Source of the DNA: Komagataeibacter saccharivorans
GTDB lineage: Bacteria > Pseudomonadota > Alphaproteobacteria > Acetobacterales > Acetobacteraceae
Reading direction: 5' to 3'
NCBI RefSeq assembly: GCF_003207825.1
Contig: NZ_NKTY01000011.1
Span: 32,277-96,276, forward strand
Length of the DNA stretch: 64,000 nucleotides
Positions 28,290 through 39,671 of the stretch are shown here, in pieces. Made by a program: the position numbers and the translations under genes. Under the pieces are notes generated by a model. It was not told the origin of the DNA. It was given only the letters and a program-made list of their open reading frames with translations, and did no database searches. Position 1 is the stretch's first letter, and each line of letters starts with the position of its first letter.

Positions 28290-28778
28290 TCATGAAGGGC
28301 GGGATGGTCCCGACGAAGATGTCGGGGTGTTCGCATGTTTCTTCAGCAGCGGTATGGCGTCGGGGCTGTTTTCCAGCGCACGTTCCAGCAGTTCTCGTCC
28401 CAGCGCCCGCAGGGCAAGTGGATGCAGCGTGTCCACCGTGGCTGTCAGGTCGTGACGTTCCGTATCGCTCAGTCCGGTATCGGTAGCGACGCGCTGGCGC
28501 AGCCTGTCGATCGCATCGGGCGCGTTGAGTGTAAGGTGCATTTCATCCTTGCGCTCCAGATAGGCGCGACCCGCATCGGTCAGGGTGGTGTCGCCCGTGA
28601 TCTGGAAGCTGCTGCCTGAAATGCTGACCCCGCCCTTGCACAGTCCCTGCAATTCAAGGTCGAGCAGGTTGCGGGCGCATTGCGTCGCATCCGTGCCAGT
28701 GGGCGGGGCCAGATTGGCCGCTCCTCCGTTTTCGGCCATGCGGCGAAGCATCGCGTCCTGCAGGTCACGATCAATCAC
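28290..28778 (-). CDS. Hypothetical protein, possible winged-helix domain
   Basis: 162 aa, GTG start with GGAGGAG 5 nt upstream. The first half (MIDRDLQDAMLRRMAENGG..., then ITGDTTLTDAGRAYLE) has the layout of YjcQ-like winged-helix proteins: helix, helix and a wing ending in 'LTDAGRAYLE'. The second half is helical and charged (RLRQRVATDTGLSDTERHDLTATVDTLHPLALRALGRELLERALE). No signal peptide or membrane helix. The family match is only suggestive and the role is unknown. Confidence 0.6.
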   Translation of the reverse strand: MIDRDLQDAMLRRMAENGGAANLAPPTGTDATQCARNLLDLELQGLCKGGVSISGSSFQITGDTTLTDAGRAYLERKDEMHLTLNAPDAIDRLRQRVATDTGLSDTERHDLTATVDTLHPLALRALGRELLERALENSPDAIPLLKKHANTPTSSSGPSRPS

Positions 28779-29207
28779 GTCAGCTCCTCCATTCTGATCA
28801 GGTGGCTATGGTGGGCTGGCAGTGCAGTGCAGACAACCTGCCGGATCGGGAATACGGTTATGCACAAGCAGTCTTAATGTAATTACCGACTACAGGACGT
28901 GAAACGGATATTCGGGTCCGGCATCCCTTCCATACGGCAACGATCCCGACACGGCTCCTCCGGCTGATGGAAAGAAGCGGATAGTTCGGTTCCATCCGGT
29001 GACGCCAGAACAGAAACGCCCCCTGCCGGATCTGGCAGGGGGCGTGGGTATAAAAAAGGCCGGTTGTTCCGATGCGCGTCGATCAGCTCCACACTCTGTG
29101 CGTGAAGCGGTAATGACCCCTGCCCCCATTACCGGATGGAGTATGCGCGGACCCGCTGCCCGCGCAGGGCATCGGTGCGTCCGCCGATCCGGTGCAGGCT
29201 GCCAGTG
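28779..29207. other. Intergenic stretch with two strong hairpins
   Basis: No supported gene. Two perfect hairpins lie at 29017-29044 and 29108-29134. Short minus-strand frames here have no ribosome site or motif. Confidence 0.45.
29017..29044 (-). terminator. Perfect 11-bp hairpin, likely minus-strand terminator
   Basis: CGCCCCCTGCC (29017-29027) pairs with GGCAGGGGGCG (29034-29044) around a 6-nt loop. On the minus strand it is followed by GTTTCTGTTC, moderately T-rich. It lies about 165 nt downstream of the small gene ending at 29208. Confidence 0.5.
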
Positions 29208-29438
29208 CTACATGCACTCCCGACCGTGGGAAACGGTCAGTGCATGCGCTGCAAGGAACCGGAACTGCGCCTGCTCCTCGGGGAAGGCCGGGATGCCTTC
29301 CAGCGCGTGCGCGGTCTTGTGGTAACGGTGCATGCTGCCCACGCGCCGCCAGGGGCGGTCGGGGTGCTGTTTTTTCCACAGGCTGATCGCCCGGGTTTCC
29401 AGTTCCTGATTGTTCACTTCATGATCTGACGGTGTCAT
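29208..29438 (-). CDS. Small hypothetical protein
   Basis: 76 aa from ATG 29438, with GGGAG 6-7 nt upstream (ATG 29444 is close by). Soluble, basic and aromatic: ELETRAISLWKKQHPDRPWRRVGSMHRYHKTAHALEG then EEQAQFRFLAAHAL. The N-terminal 'ETRAISLWKKQ' recalls DUF2934-type short proteins, but this is weak. No signal peptide. Function unknown. Confidence 0.5.
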   Translation of the reverse strand: MTPSDHEVNNQELETRAISLWKKQHPDRPWRRVGSMHRYHKTAHALEGIPAFPEEQAQFRFLAAHALTVSHGRECM

Positions 29439-29707
29439 GTCCATCTCCCTGTGCATCCGCGATTGGGGTGTTGGAACGGTCACGAGTTATGTATCTGGAT
29501 ATTGTGGTGGCATGGCCCCTGCATCGAACGTCGCAGTCTAACATAAGTTGCGGTCGACCGGATGGTTTTCATGGCCCGCCACCGTACAAAAAAGTGCTGA
29601 AGGCGGCCTCCTGCACTTTTGGAATGAAAAATAACATTTCGTGACAGGATTATCGAACCCTCCCCCCATTACAGTGCCGCCAGTATTTTTCATGCGCAGG
29701 CCACCAG

Positions 29708-30190
29708 ATGATTTTTGTACCCCGCGGGCATATCCGTGCCGCGACCCTGTTCAGTTTCGTTCTGCCCATGGCGCTTGCCGCCTGTCATAACCGCCCCGGT
29801 GGGGAGGTGTGTCGTCGTGTCCCCCTGCCCCATGACGCCGCAGTCGCCGATGTGGACCATGGGATACATGGCAGTGTTACTTCCGGCTTCGGCGTGGGTG
29901 GTGGTCCCGGCATGATGGGCGGGGGTATGATGCCCGGTGGCGGCATGGCCGGGAATGGCCTGTTCAATCGGGGCATGATGGATAATGGCATGGCGGGTGA
30001 GTACGGGCCGCCCGATGGAATGGATATGCACAGGGGCGGCCCGCCGGAGCATGAACGCATGGTCAGCCGGTGCCCGCCACCGGGTCCGTCGCGCGGGCAT
30101 GGGCCGGATCATGATGGTCCGGGCAGTGCCACGGTGGACCATCATGAGAGTGTCGATGTCTCAAAAATCCGTATCGGCAATTCCGATTAG
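29708..30190 (+). CDS. Hypothetical Gly/Met-rich lipoprotein
   Basis: 160 aa. The N-terminus has a hydrophobic segment ending in the lipobox LAAC (Cys26), so an exported lipoprotein. The mature region is rich in Gly and Met (GGGPGMMGGGMMPGGGMAGNG) and then in His, Asp and Pro; Met- and His-rich stretches often bind copper or silver, which is only a compositional hint. The stop codon abuts the start of the next lipoprotein gene, suggesting co-translation. No known family. Confidence 0.6.
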   Translation: MIFVPRGHIRAATLFSFVLPMALAACHNRPGGEVCRRVPLPHDAAVADVDHGIHGSVTSGFGVGGGPGMMGGGMMPGGGMAGNGLFNRGMMDNGMAGEYGPPDGMDMHRGGPPEHERMVSRCPPPGPSRGHGPDHDGPGSATVDHHESVDVSKIRIGNSD

Positions 30191-30421
30191 ATGACGGGCG
30201 ACATGCGCAGGCTGCTGATGGTTGGGGGCTGCCTATTCCTTTTGTGCGGCTGCGCGGCCCATCGGTCCCAGCCCGATGATGACCTGGCCATGGACGAAGC
30301 AGATAACGGGCCACCACCCGGCGATGGCCAGCACGGCGGCGGCAGGGGTGGTGGTCAGGGCATCTGGTCCGACGTGCTGCATACCGCGATGCAGGCGGGC
30401 ATGGGCCTGATCCACCATTGA
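30191..30421 (+). CDS. Small hypothetical lipoprotein
   Basis: 76 aa, ATG directly after the stop of the preceding lipoprotein gene. Signal segment LLMVGGCLFLLCGC gives a likely lipidated Cys near residue 21, followed by an acidic then Gly-rich region (GGGRGGGQG) and a C-terminal amphipathic helix (DVLHTAMQAGMGLIHH). Unknown family; the pairing with the upstream Gly/Met-rich lipoprotein suggests a shared envelope role. Confidence 0.55.
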   Translation: MTGDMRRLLMVGGCLFLLCGCAAHRSQPDDDLAMDEADNGPPPGDGQHGGGRGGGQGIWSDVLHTAMQAGMGLIHH

Positions 30422-30553
30422 TCCGCTGCCGGACGGCAATCATGTAACATGAACAATATATAATCCGGATAATACATAAATGTTGTATCCAGACACAGTT
30501 GCGACACATGCGCAGCGTATAAAGGGTGCCGTATCCCCCATGGAGAAGACCCT

Positions 30554-30886
30554 ATGCCCGCGAAGCCCGCTTTTTTAGGGGCCATCATGCTGCTTGCCGC
30601 CCTGTGTACTCCACCTGTGGCACAGGCGCACACGCATCGCATCAATCTGCTGGTCGGTTCGCACCACATGCAGAACCAGCAGCATATCAGTTCCCCATAC
30701 GGGACCATATCAGGCCATCATATCGCCCAGTCGAAGGACAGTGGGGCCTATGCCGGGATCGAAGCCAAATGCGAAGCACTGTCCGGTACGGGGACGTATA
30801 TGAGCAGCACCACCATCGGCATCAGCCGTGTCTCCCATCGCAACTATTTCCGCGACTGCATGCTTCGTAACGGCGCGTGGCAATAG
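30554..30886 (+). CDS. Small secreted hypothetical protein
   Basis: 110 aa with GGAG before the ATG and a clear signal peptide (AFLGAIMLLAALCTPPVAQA). The mature part is about 85 residues, His- and Ser-rich, with two cysteines (EAKCEAL and FRDCMLRNGAW) that could form a disulfide. No known family was recognised. It converges with the treY gene end 60 nt away. Confidence 0.65.
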   Translation: MPAKPAFLGAIMLLAALCTPPVAQAHTHRINLLVGSHHMQNQQHISSPYGTISGHHIAQSKDSGAYAGIEAKCEALSGTGTYMSSTTIGISRVSHRNYFRDCMLRNGAWQ

Positions 30887-30946
30887 GTCCATAGCCTTTG
30901 CCGGGTGGTCAGACAGGCGTTACCCGCCCCACGTCTTTCCATCCTG

Positions 30947-33706
30947 TTAGATCTTCAGACGTCCTGATGTATTCGCATCGTGGATGAGGCAGACAAGCGG
31001 CACGTTTCCACGCTCGAACGGGCGGGTGATCCGCTGCGGCACGTCGCCCAGCAGGCTGTGCCACTGCGCCCCCTCTGCCGACATGGCAAGCGAAAGCCCC
31101 ATCTCCCGCCCCAGCGCCAGCGTGTCGGCACCGGGCCGCATTGCCAGCGGCAGCCGGGGGGCCACGACAAGAAGGCGCAGCGGGCCATGCCGCCGGATGA
31201 AGGCGATGGCATGGTCCCGGTCCGGTCCGTTGAGGGTGACGGGTTCATACGTGCCGCGTGCGAACAGGTCGGGATATTGCTGGCGGAATGACAGGATGCG
31301 GCGGATCAGGTCCTGCTTGACGCGGCCCGTGCGCCATGTGGCGGCAGCGGCGCTGAAACGGGTGGACTGTTCCAGCAGGGCGGCGCGGTGGAGGAAATCT
31401 GGCGGTGTGCGGTTATCGGGATCAACCAGACTGAAATCCCACAGGTCGCATCCCTGATACAGGTCAGGCACCCCCGGCGTGGTCAGCCGCAGCAGGGTCT
31501 GTGACAGCCCGTTCAGGGCACCGGCGGGGGCGATGCGGGCGACAAGGGATTCCATCTGGTGCAGGAAATCCCCGGATATGGCGGGGTCCAGCAGCCGCGT
31601 GGCAAAGGCTGCGCAGGCGTCTTCATACGCCACGTCCGGGTCGATCCAGCCTGTATGGCGCTTGGCTTCACGCAGGGCCTTGGTCTGCCACCCAAGGATA
31701 CGGTCACGAAAATGCTGTCGGGCCGTCCCGTTGGCAAAGGGTTCCAGCGGCCATGCGCCGACCAGTGTCTGGTACAGCATGATCTCATCCACGCGGTCCG
31801 GCCCGGCGGTGTCAGTCGCGCCATTACGGACGAACCAGCCCTGCACCGTGGTTTCCCACTCCCCCGCCATTTCGCTCAGGACCATGAGGCGCGCGCGCGC
31901 ATCTTCCCCCCGTTTGTGATCATGCGTCGCCGTGGCCAGCAATGCGTCGGGATAATGGCGCAGGCGGTCGGCACAGCGGGCATGAAAACCTGCGACCGGC
32001 ATGGACAGCGTGCCGGGGTCGGCCCCCACCTCGTTACGCGAAAGCAGGCGGCCATAACGGTAGAACGCCGTATCTTCCAGCGATTTGGCGGCCAGAGGCG
32101 CGGTCAGGTGCTCGAACGCCTGCTGTGCCCTGCGCACGCATACCGGGGGCGCATGTTCGGGGCGGGCGCTCAGTACGCGCATCATGTTTTCCAGCGCGCG
32201 GCCCTGATCCTGGTCCAGACACGGCATGGCCGCCGCACGGGCGGCGTTCAGGGCTGTTACGTCGGCGGTATGGTCCTGCACCGCCTCATCCCCGAAATAG
32301 GTGCGGTAGGGCCGGAAGTGCATCAGCAGGGTTTTCAGCGCGGCCTGCATGTCATCCGTTTTGCAGATGTCGCCCCGGTGGCGCAGGGCCGCGTCCAGCA
32401 GGCTGACAAGGCGGTTAAATTCGGCGGCGAAACTGTGGTCAAGCAGATGCGCCCGCGCAGTCCTGACCATCGGTTCAAGAGCCTGAGCATCCCCGTCGCA
32501 TGCCGCCCACAGCCGCTCCAGCGCATCCGTACCCGCCGGGTCATGCAGCACGGCGGCCACCTGATCCATGAAATCATAGCCTGTCGTCCCGTCAACCGGC
32601 CATGCGGCGGGCAGTTGCTCGTCCGGCAACAGGATCTTTTCAACGTAAATCACGGCGCCCGGCAGTGCGCTGTCCGGTCGCAGGCGCGACAGGCGGCCAA
32701 GGCGCTCGCGCAGGCGCTGGCAGTAGGCGGCAGGCGCGCTCAGCCCGTCTACGTGATCGACCCGCACCCCATCGATCAGCCCGCGCCGGTACAGCGAAAA
32801 GACATAGGCATGCACCGCGTCAAACACGCTTTCACGTTCGACGCTCAGGCTGACAAGGCCGGTAATGTCGAAAAACCGCCGCCAGTTGATCCGTGTGGTC
32901 GCCGTGCGCCACCATGCCAGCCGCCATGGCTGGTGTTCCAGCACGGCGGCAAGACGTGTGCGTGCCGCGTTACCTGTCGCGTTATGCAGGCTGGTGACGC
33001 GGGCAATGGCGCTACGCCCTTCAGCTGTTGCCGCCCACTGGCGCAGGGTAATCAGGGCCGCCTGCGCTTCCGCCCCCGGCCCGCCGCGCATGGCCAGCGT
33101 GGTAAAATTGGCCAGTACCTGCCCCGGTGCCCTGACCCCAGCCAGAAGGCCGCCATATCCCGTGGGGCACAGGGGAAAGCGATGGTTGTGGTGGTGGATG
33201 AAAAACAGTCCGCTGGGTACGTCATACTGCATGGCAAGCGCGCCCGCCGCCAGCGCCTCGGCCAAGGGACGGTCCAGAAAGGGCAGCAGCACCCGCCCCC
33301 GCAGGTCGGGATCGGGCACGGTCCAGTCAATATCGAACCAGTCAGCATGGGGCGACGCCCGCCCCCATGTCAGCACATCCATCCACCATGGATTGTGGTC
33401 ATCGGTCGCCATGTGGTTGGGCACGATATCAAGCAGCAGGCCCATGCCGTGCGCGTGCAGCCGGCTGCTCAGGTTCATAAGGGCGATCTCCCCGCCCAGA
33501 GCGGGATCGATGCGGTCATAGGCTACCGTATCGTAACCATGCGTGGAACCGGGACAGGCCACCAGCAGCGGGGATGCGTACAGGTGGCTTATGCCAAGGC
33601 GGGCAAACTGCGGCACAAGGGCGGTTGCGTCATCCAGCGTCATGCGCCCACGAAACTGCAGGCGGGCGGTGGCGCGGATCAGGGACGGGACAACAGGTTC
33701 AGGCAT
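30947..33706 (-). CDS. treY: Malto-oligosyltrehalose synthase TreY
   Basis: GH13 enzyme, about 919 aa, that isomerises the reducing-end alpha-1,4 bond of maltodextrins to alpha-1,1, giving maltooligosyl trehalose. Early ATARLQF, YASPLLVACPGSTHGYD and NHMATDDHNPWW are TreY hallmarks; the nucleophile Asp lies in GVRVDHVDGL, the acid Glu in YVEKIL and the third Asp in ATHDHKRGED. ATG 33706 overlaps the malQ stop by 8 nt (ATGCCTGA), so translation is coupled. It works with treZ in the same operon. Confidence 0.95.
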   Translation of the reverse strand: MPEPVVPSLIRATARLQFRGRMTLDDATALVPQFARLGISHLYASPLLVACPGSTHGYDTVAYDRIDPALGGEIALMNLSSRLHAHGMGLLLDIVPNHMATDDHNPWWMDVLTWGRASPHADWFDIDWTVPDPDLRGRVLLPFLDRPLAEALAAGALAMQYDVPSGLFFIHHHNHRFPLCPTGYGGLLAGVRAPGQVLANFTTLAMRGGPGAEAQAALITLRQWAATAEGRSAIARVTSLHNATGNAARTRLAAVLEHQPWRLAWWRTATTRINWRRFFDITGLVSLSVERESVFDAVHAYVFSLYRRGLIDGVRVDHVDGLSAPAAYCQRLRERLGRLSRLRPDSALPGAVIYVEKILLPDEQLPAAWPVDGTTGYDFMDQVAAVLHDPAGTDALERLWAACDGDAQALEPMVRTARAHLLDHSFAAEFNRLVSLLDAALRHRGDICKTDDMQAALKTLLMHFRPYRTYFGDEAVQDHTADVTALNAARAAAMPCLDQDQGRALENMMRVLSARPEHAPPVCVRRAQQAFEHLTAPLAAKSLEDTAFYRYGRLLSRNEVGADPGTLSMPVAGFHARCADRLRHYPDALLATATHDHKRGEDARARLMVLSEMAGEWETTVQGWFVRNGATDTAGPDRVDEIMLYQTLVGAWPLEPFANGTARQHFRDRILGWQTKALREAKRHTGWIDPDVAYEDACAAFATRLLDPAISGDFLHQMESLVARIAPAGALNGLSQTLLRLTTPGVPDLYQGCDLWDFSLVDPDNRTPPDFLHRAALLEQSTRFSAAAATWRTGRVKQDLIRRILSFRQQYPDLFARGTYEPVTLNGPDRDHAIAFIRRHGPLRLLVVAPRLPLAMRPGADTLALGREMGLSLAMSAEGAQWHSLLGDVPQRITRPFERGNVPLVCLIHDANTSGRLKI

Positions 33707-35768
33707 GACCACGCTCCGCCCGCAGCCGGTTGACGCGCCTGCGGGCATCGGCGCCGCTCAGCAGGGTCGCGGTCATGCCCGCGTACCGCCGGCGCCAGTT
33801 GGGGTGGCCCGTGGTCGTGCCCGGCAGGTTGGGCTGTTCGGCAAGTCCCAGCAGGTCTTCCAGCGCAATGATACCCAGCGGGCACGGTGTGGCGGCCACG
33901 AAGCCGATGGCGTCATCCACCACCTGCCGTGCGCCCGCAACGGTGGCCGGGGGCTTTTCGGCCACCCGCTTTCCGCCAGCCGTGCCGCGCGCGGCGGACA
34001 GGGCGGACCACAGCGCCGTACGGTCGTTTTCCCGCTCCGCGCGCTGGGTGTCGGCGGTGGTGCCGGGGGCGAACTGGTTCAGTTGCGCGCGCCAGTCTAT
34101 ATCGACCCCCTGCCACCATCCAGCCACGGTCGGCAGGTCATGCGTGGTGGTGAAGGCGGCGGAACCGGGGGACCATGCGACGGGCGGCCTGAACGCGCCG
34201 TGGGATGTGCGTTCAAAAAACAGCACGTTCATCCCCATCACGCCGCGTTGCTGCGCGGCCTTGCGGAAGCTGGCGGTGACAGTGCCCAGATCCTCCCCGA
34301 TCACCACGGCGCGCGCGCGCTCGGCCTCAAGGGCGACAAGGGGCAGCAGGTCGGACAGGGGAAAGGACAGGTAAGCCCCCTCCGCTGACGAACCGCCCTG
34401 CGGTATGACCCATAACCGTTCCAGCCCCATCACATGGTCGATGCGCAGCCCGCCGCCATGGGCGAAACCGGCGCGTAGTGTTTCGATAAAGGCGCGATAA
34501 CCCGTGGCGCGCAGTCCGGCGGGGGAAAACGTGGTCAGTCCCCAGTCCTGCCCCAGCGGGCTGAGGGCGTCTGGCGGTGCCCCGATGGATGCGCCGGTCA
34601 GGAACTCCTCCTGCCGTGCCCAGCATTCGCTGCCCGTGGGATCGATGCCTACCGCCATGTCCGCGATGATACCCACCCGCATGCCCGATGCCCGCGCGGT
34701 ATGGCACGCCTGCGCCAGACTGCGTGCGGCCAGCCACTGCACGAAGACGTGGAAGCCCACATCATGGGCGAATTCGGCGGCGAAGCGGGCAACCTCCGGG
34801 CTGGCGGGCTGGCGCATGGCCACGGGCCACCGTCGCCAGTCGCCCCCGCGCGCGCCATAGGTGGCGAAATGGGCATGCAGGGTTTCAAATATGGCGTGGC
34901 GTTCCAGCGCCGTGCCGCCCGCCGCCCGGAAGGCGGCCAGTTCGGCAGGCGGCTGGGATGCGACCCGGTCTTCATACAGGCGGCGCAGAAGCTGGTAACG
35001 GTAACCGGATGCCGCCGCCCAGTCGATCAGGGGGGTGGTTTCCAGATTTTTCAGGGCATCGACATAGGCCCTGCCCCCTTTCTGCATTGCGGCCTGCACG
35101 GTGGCGGTGTCGAACACGGCATGCGGATCGGCCAGCAGGGCATTGAGGAACAGCCGGGTGGAAGGCGAATATGGACTGTACTGTCCCGGCCGTGCCGCGA
35201 ACATGGCATGGGCGGGACTTATGGCCAGCGCATCCGCGCCGCGTGCGCCCGCCAGGCGTGCAAGGGTTGCGACGGCGCCAAAATGGCCAATGCCGCCATC
35301 ACCGGGCATGCGCAACCCGTATGTCTGGGCCCCCACGCCCCATATGCGTGCGTTCTCCGTTCCCGTAATGGTGTTTATGGTGGGGCATGACGCGGGGGCC
35401 ACCGCCAGCCGGGTGGCATGAGGACCGATTTCAAGCTGGTGATAGCCGTGAACCGTCAGGGCGGGCAGCGCGGGCTTGCCGCGTATCTGCCGCAGGCTGC
35501 CCTCCAGCCGCTCGCCATTTTCCAGCGTGATGCGGAACGGGCTGGACTGCATGCCCTCCGGCAGGGGGAGCGGTGTGGGCCGCCCGGCTATGGCCACGAT
35601 CATGGCGGGCAGGCCGGTGCCGGTCGCGCGGCCGCCCATGCTTTCAACAACATTCAGAAGGCGGCTGAGATTCTCGCCGGGCACCTGCTGGACCCGCCCG
35701 GCGGTATCGCGCCAGCGTACGCTCAGACCGGCCCTGCGGGCGCGCTCGATAAGGGTGCGGTCAGTCAT
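33699..35768 (-). CDS. malQ: 4-alpha-glucanotransferase MalQ
   Basis: GH77 amylomaltase, 689 aa, disproportionating maltodextrins. Catalytic motifs: nucleophile Asp in GLRIDHVMGLERLW, Glu in VVIGEDLGTV, and Asp in TTHDLPTVAGWW; the preceding KFVQ-type segment reads FHVFVQWLA. The N-terminal region of about 130 residues is the MalQ-specific beta-rich extension. Start ATG 35768 overlaps the treZ end by 8 nt and its stop overlaps treY. In this operon it would lengthen short glucans left by TreZ/TreY and GlgX for renewed use. Confidence 0.95.
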   Translation of the reverse strand: MTDRTLIERARRAGLSVRWRDTAGRVQQVPGENLSRLLNVVESMGGRATGTGLPAMIVAIAGRPTPLPLPEGMQSSPFRITLENGERLEGSLRQIRGKPALPALTVHGYHQLEIGPHATRLAVAPASCPTINTITGTENARIWGVGAQTYGLRMPGDGGIGHFGAVATLARLAGARGADALAISPAHAMFAARPGQYSPYSPSTRLFLNALLADPHAVFDTATVQAAMQKGGRAYVDALKNLETTPLIDWAAASGYRYQLLRRLYEDRVASQPPAELAAFRAAGGTALERHAIFETLHAHFATYGARGGDWRRWPVAMRQPASPEVARFAAEFAHDVGFHVFVQWLAARSLAQACHTARASGMRVGIIADMAVGIDPTGSECWARQEEFLTGASIGAPPDALSPLGQDWGLTTFSPAGLRATGYRAFIETLRAGFAHGGGLRIDHVMGLERLWVIPQGGSSAEGAYLSFPLSDLLPLVALEAERARAVVIGEDLGTVTASFRKAAQQRGVMGMNVLFFERTSHGAFRPPVAWSPGSAAFTTTHDLPTVAGWWQGVDIDWRAQLNQFAPGTTADTQRAERENDRTALWSALSAARGTAGGKRVAEKPPATVAGARQVVDDAIGFVAATPCPLGIIALEDLLGLAEQPNLPGTTTGHPNWRRRYAGMTATLLSGADARRRVNRLRAERGHA

Positions 35769-37541
35769 TTTGCGCCTCGGTCAGGCAGGCCAGAACGGCA
35801 TGGGGCGGCAGGGTGGTGGAAGACAGATCCGCGCCGGGGGGGAACTGCGCATGCAGGCACCGTCCCTGTGGCGCATGCGGCAGGATTACCGGGCTGTCCG
35901 CAAGGTTGAGCGCTATGGTCAGTACTGCGCCATCGCCCATCCGCCACCGCGCGCATACGGCCCCTGCCCCCACTGCATCCGCCCCGATGGCCCGCGCGCC
36001 GGACAGGCGGGGCACGATTTCGTCATGGCGTATCGTCAGCAGTTCGTGGATCAGCACATTCCATGCCCTATGTTCGGGCATGTCGCGTTCCGCCGCCGGG
36101 GGGCAGGATGCGGCAAAGGTTTCCGGGGCGTTGGGGTCGGGTATGGTGTGCTGTGCCTCCTCCGACGCGAAATGGGAAAAACCGGCGAATTCCTTCCGCC
36201 GTCCCTCGCGCACGATGCGGCCCAGTTCCGGTGCATGGCTGGTGAAAAACAGGAACGGCTGGCGCGAACCCCAGTCCTCCCCCATGAACAGGAGCGGTAT
36301 CTGCGGACACAGTAGCAGCAGCCCGTACGCCGCGCGCAGCGCCTGCGGCGGGGCCAGCGCAACAAGACGTTCGCCCAGCGCCCGGTTGCCAATCTGGTCA
36401 TGGTTCTGCAGGAAGATGATGAAGCGTTCGGGCGGCAGATCGATGCTGGGGCTACCGCGTGGCTTATGGGTTACGGGGGAGATATCACCCTGAAAGGCAA
36501 AGCCTTCCCCCAGCACGCGGGCCAGCGCCCCTGCCGGATTTGATACGAAATTGCCGTAATAGCCTTCATGCTCATGGGTCAGCAGCACATGCAGCGCGTT
36601 ATGGGCGTCATCATTCCATTGCGCGCGATACCCTGCGCGGAGCAGGCCGGCGTCATTATTTTCATTTTCCAGTATCAGGTGAACATGCCGCCCGCGCTCG
36701 GTCCGGGCGCGGATGCGTGCGGGTAGCTGTTCCAGCCAGCTTCGTTCCGTAATGGCCTGCACCGCATCAAGCCGCAGCCCGTCGAAGCGGAATTCCATAA
36801 GCCAGTACAGTGCGTTATCGAGGAAATAGTCCTGCACCGCCGTAATCCGGAAATCGATGGCCGCCCCCCACGGCGTATGCAGGTCGTTGCGGAAGAAGGG
36901 TGCCGCATAGACCGGCAGGTAGTTCCCGTCCGGGCCGAAGTGATTGTACACCACATCAAGAAACACCATGAGGCCAAGTCCATGCGCCTGATCGATCAGC
37001 GCCTTGAGCGCATCGGGCGACCCATGGGCGGATTCCGGCGCATAGGGCAGCACGCCGTCATAGCCCCAGTTACGGCCCCCCGGTATTTCCGACAGCGGCA
37101 TGAGTTCGATGGCCGTGACGCCAAGGGCGCGGATGCGCGGCAGGTCGCGCGCAACCCCCGCATAACCGCCCATGACGCCCACATGCACTTCGTAAATGAC
37201 CGTCTCGTGCCACGGGCGGCCCCGCCATGCCCCATGCCGCCAGTCATAGGATGCGGGATCGACGACGGCACTTGGCCCATGCACGTCATCGGGCTGGTAG
37301 CATGAAACGGGGTCCGGCACCGCAAGGTCGGGTGTTACGCGGTAGCGGTAGCGCGTGCCCGCCCCGCAGGCCAGCACGCATTCAAACCACCCCTCCCCGC
37401 CCTTTCGCGCCATGGGAAGCGGGGGATGCCCCTCGGCTTCCAGCACCACGCCGGCGGATGACGGCGCCCACAGGCGAAAGCGCGTATGCCCCGCATCCAG
37501 CAGCGTCGCCCCCGCCCGCTTTTCGTAGTGGAAATGCGTGT

Positions 37542-37545
<4 letters not shown>
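35761..37545 (-). CDS. treZ: Malto-oligosyltrehalose trehalohydrolase TreZ
   Basis: GH13 hydrolase, about 594 aa, releasing trehalose from maltooligosyl trehalose. An N-terminal E-set domain (RFRLWAPSSAGVVLEAEG) precedes the barrel: VIYEVHVGVMGGYAGVARDLPRIRALGVTAIELMP, FLDVVYNHFGPDGNYL, Asp in GLRLDAVQAI, Glu in LILENENNDAGLL and QNHDQIGNRA. ATG 37545 overlaps the glgX stop by 4 nt (ATGA), so upstream in-frame ATGs are not needed. Together with TreY it makes trehalose from glucan ends. Confidence 0.95.

Positions 37546-39667
<2,122 letters not shown>

Positions 39668-39671
<4 letters not shown>

Noticed and set aside
31559..33733. 724-codon open frame on the plus strand
   Set aside because: It lies antisense to treY, whose motifs and operon overlaps are clear; the frame is a by-product of high GC codon use and its product resembles no family.
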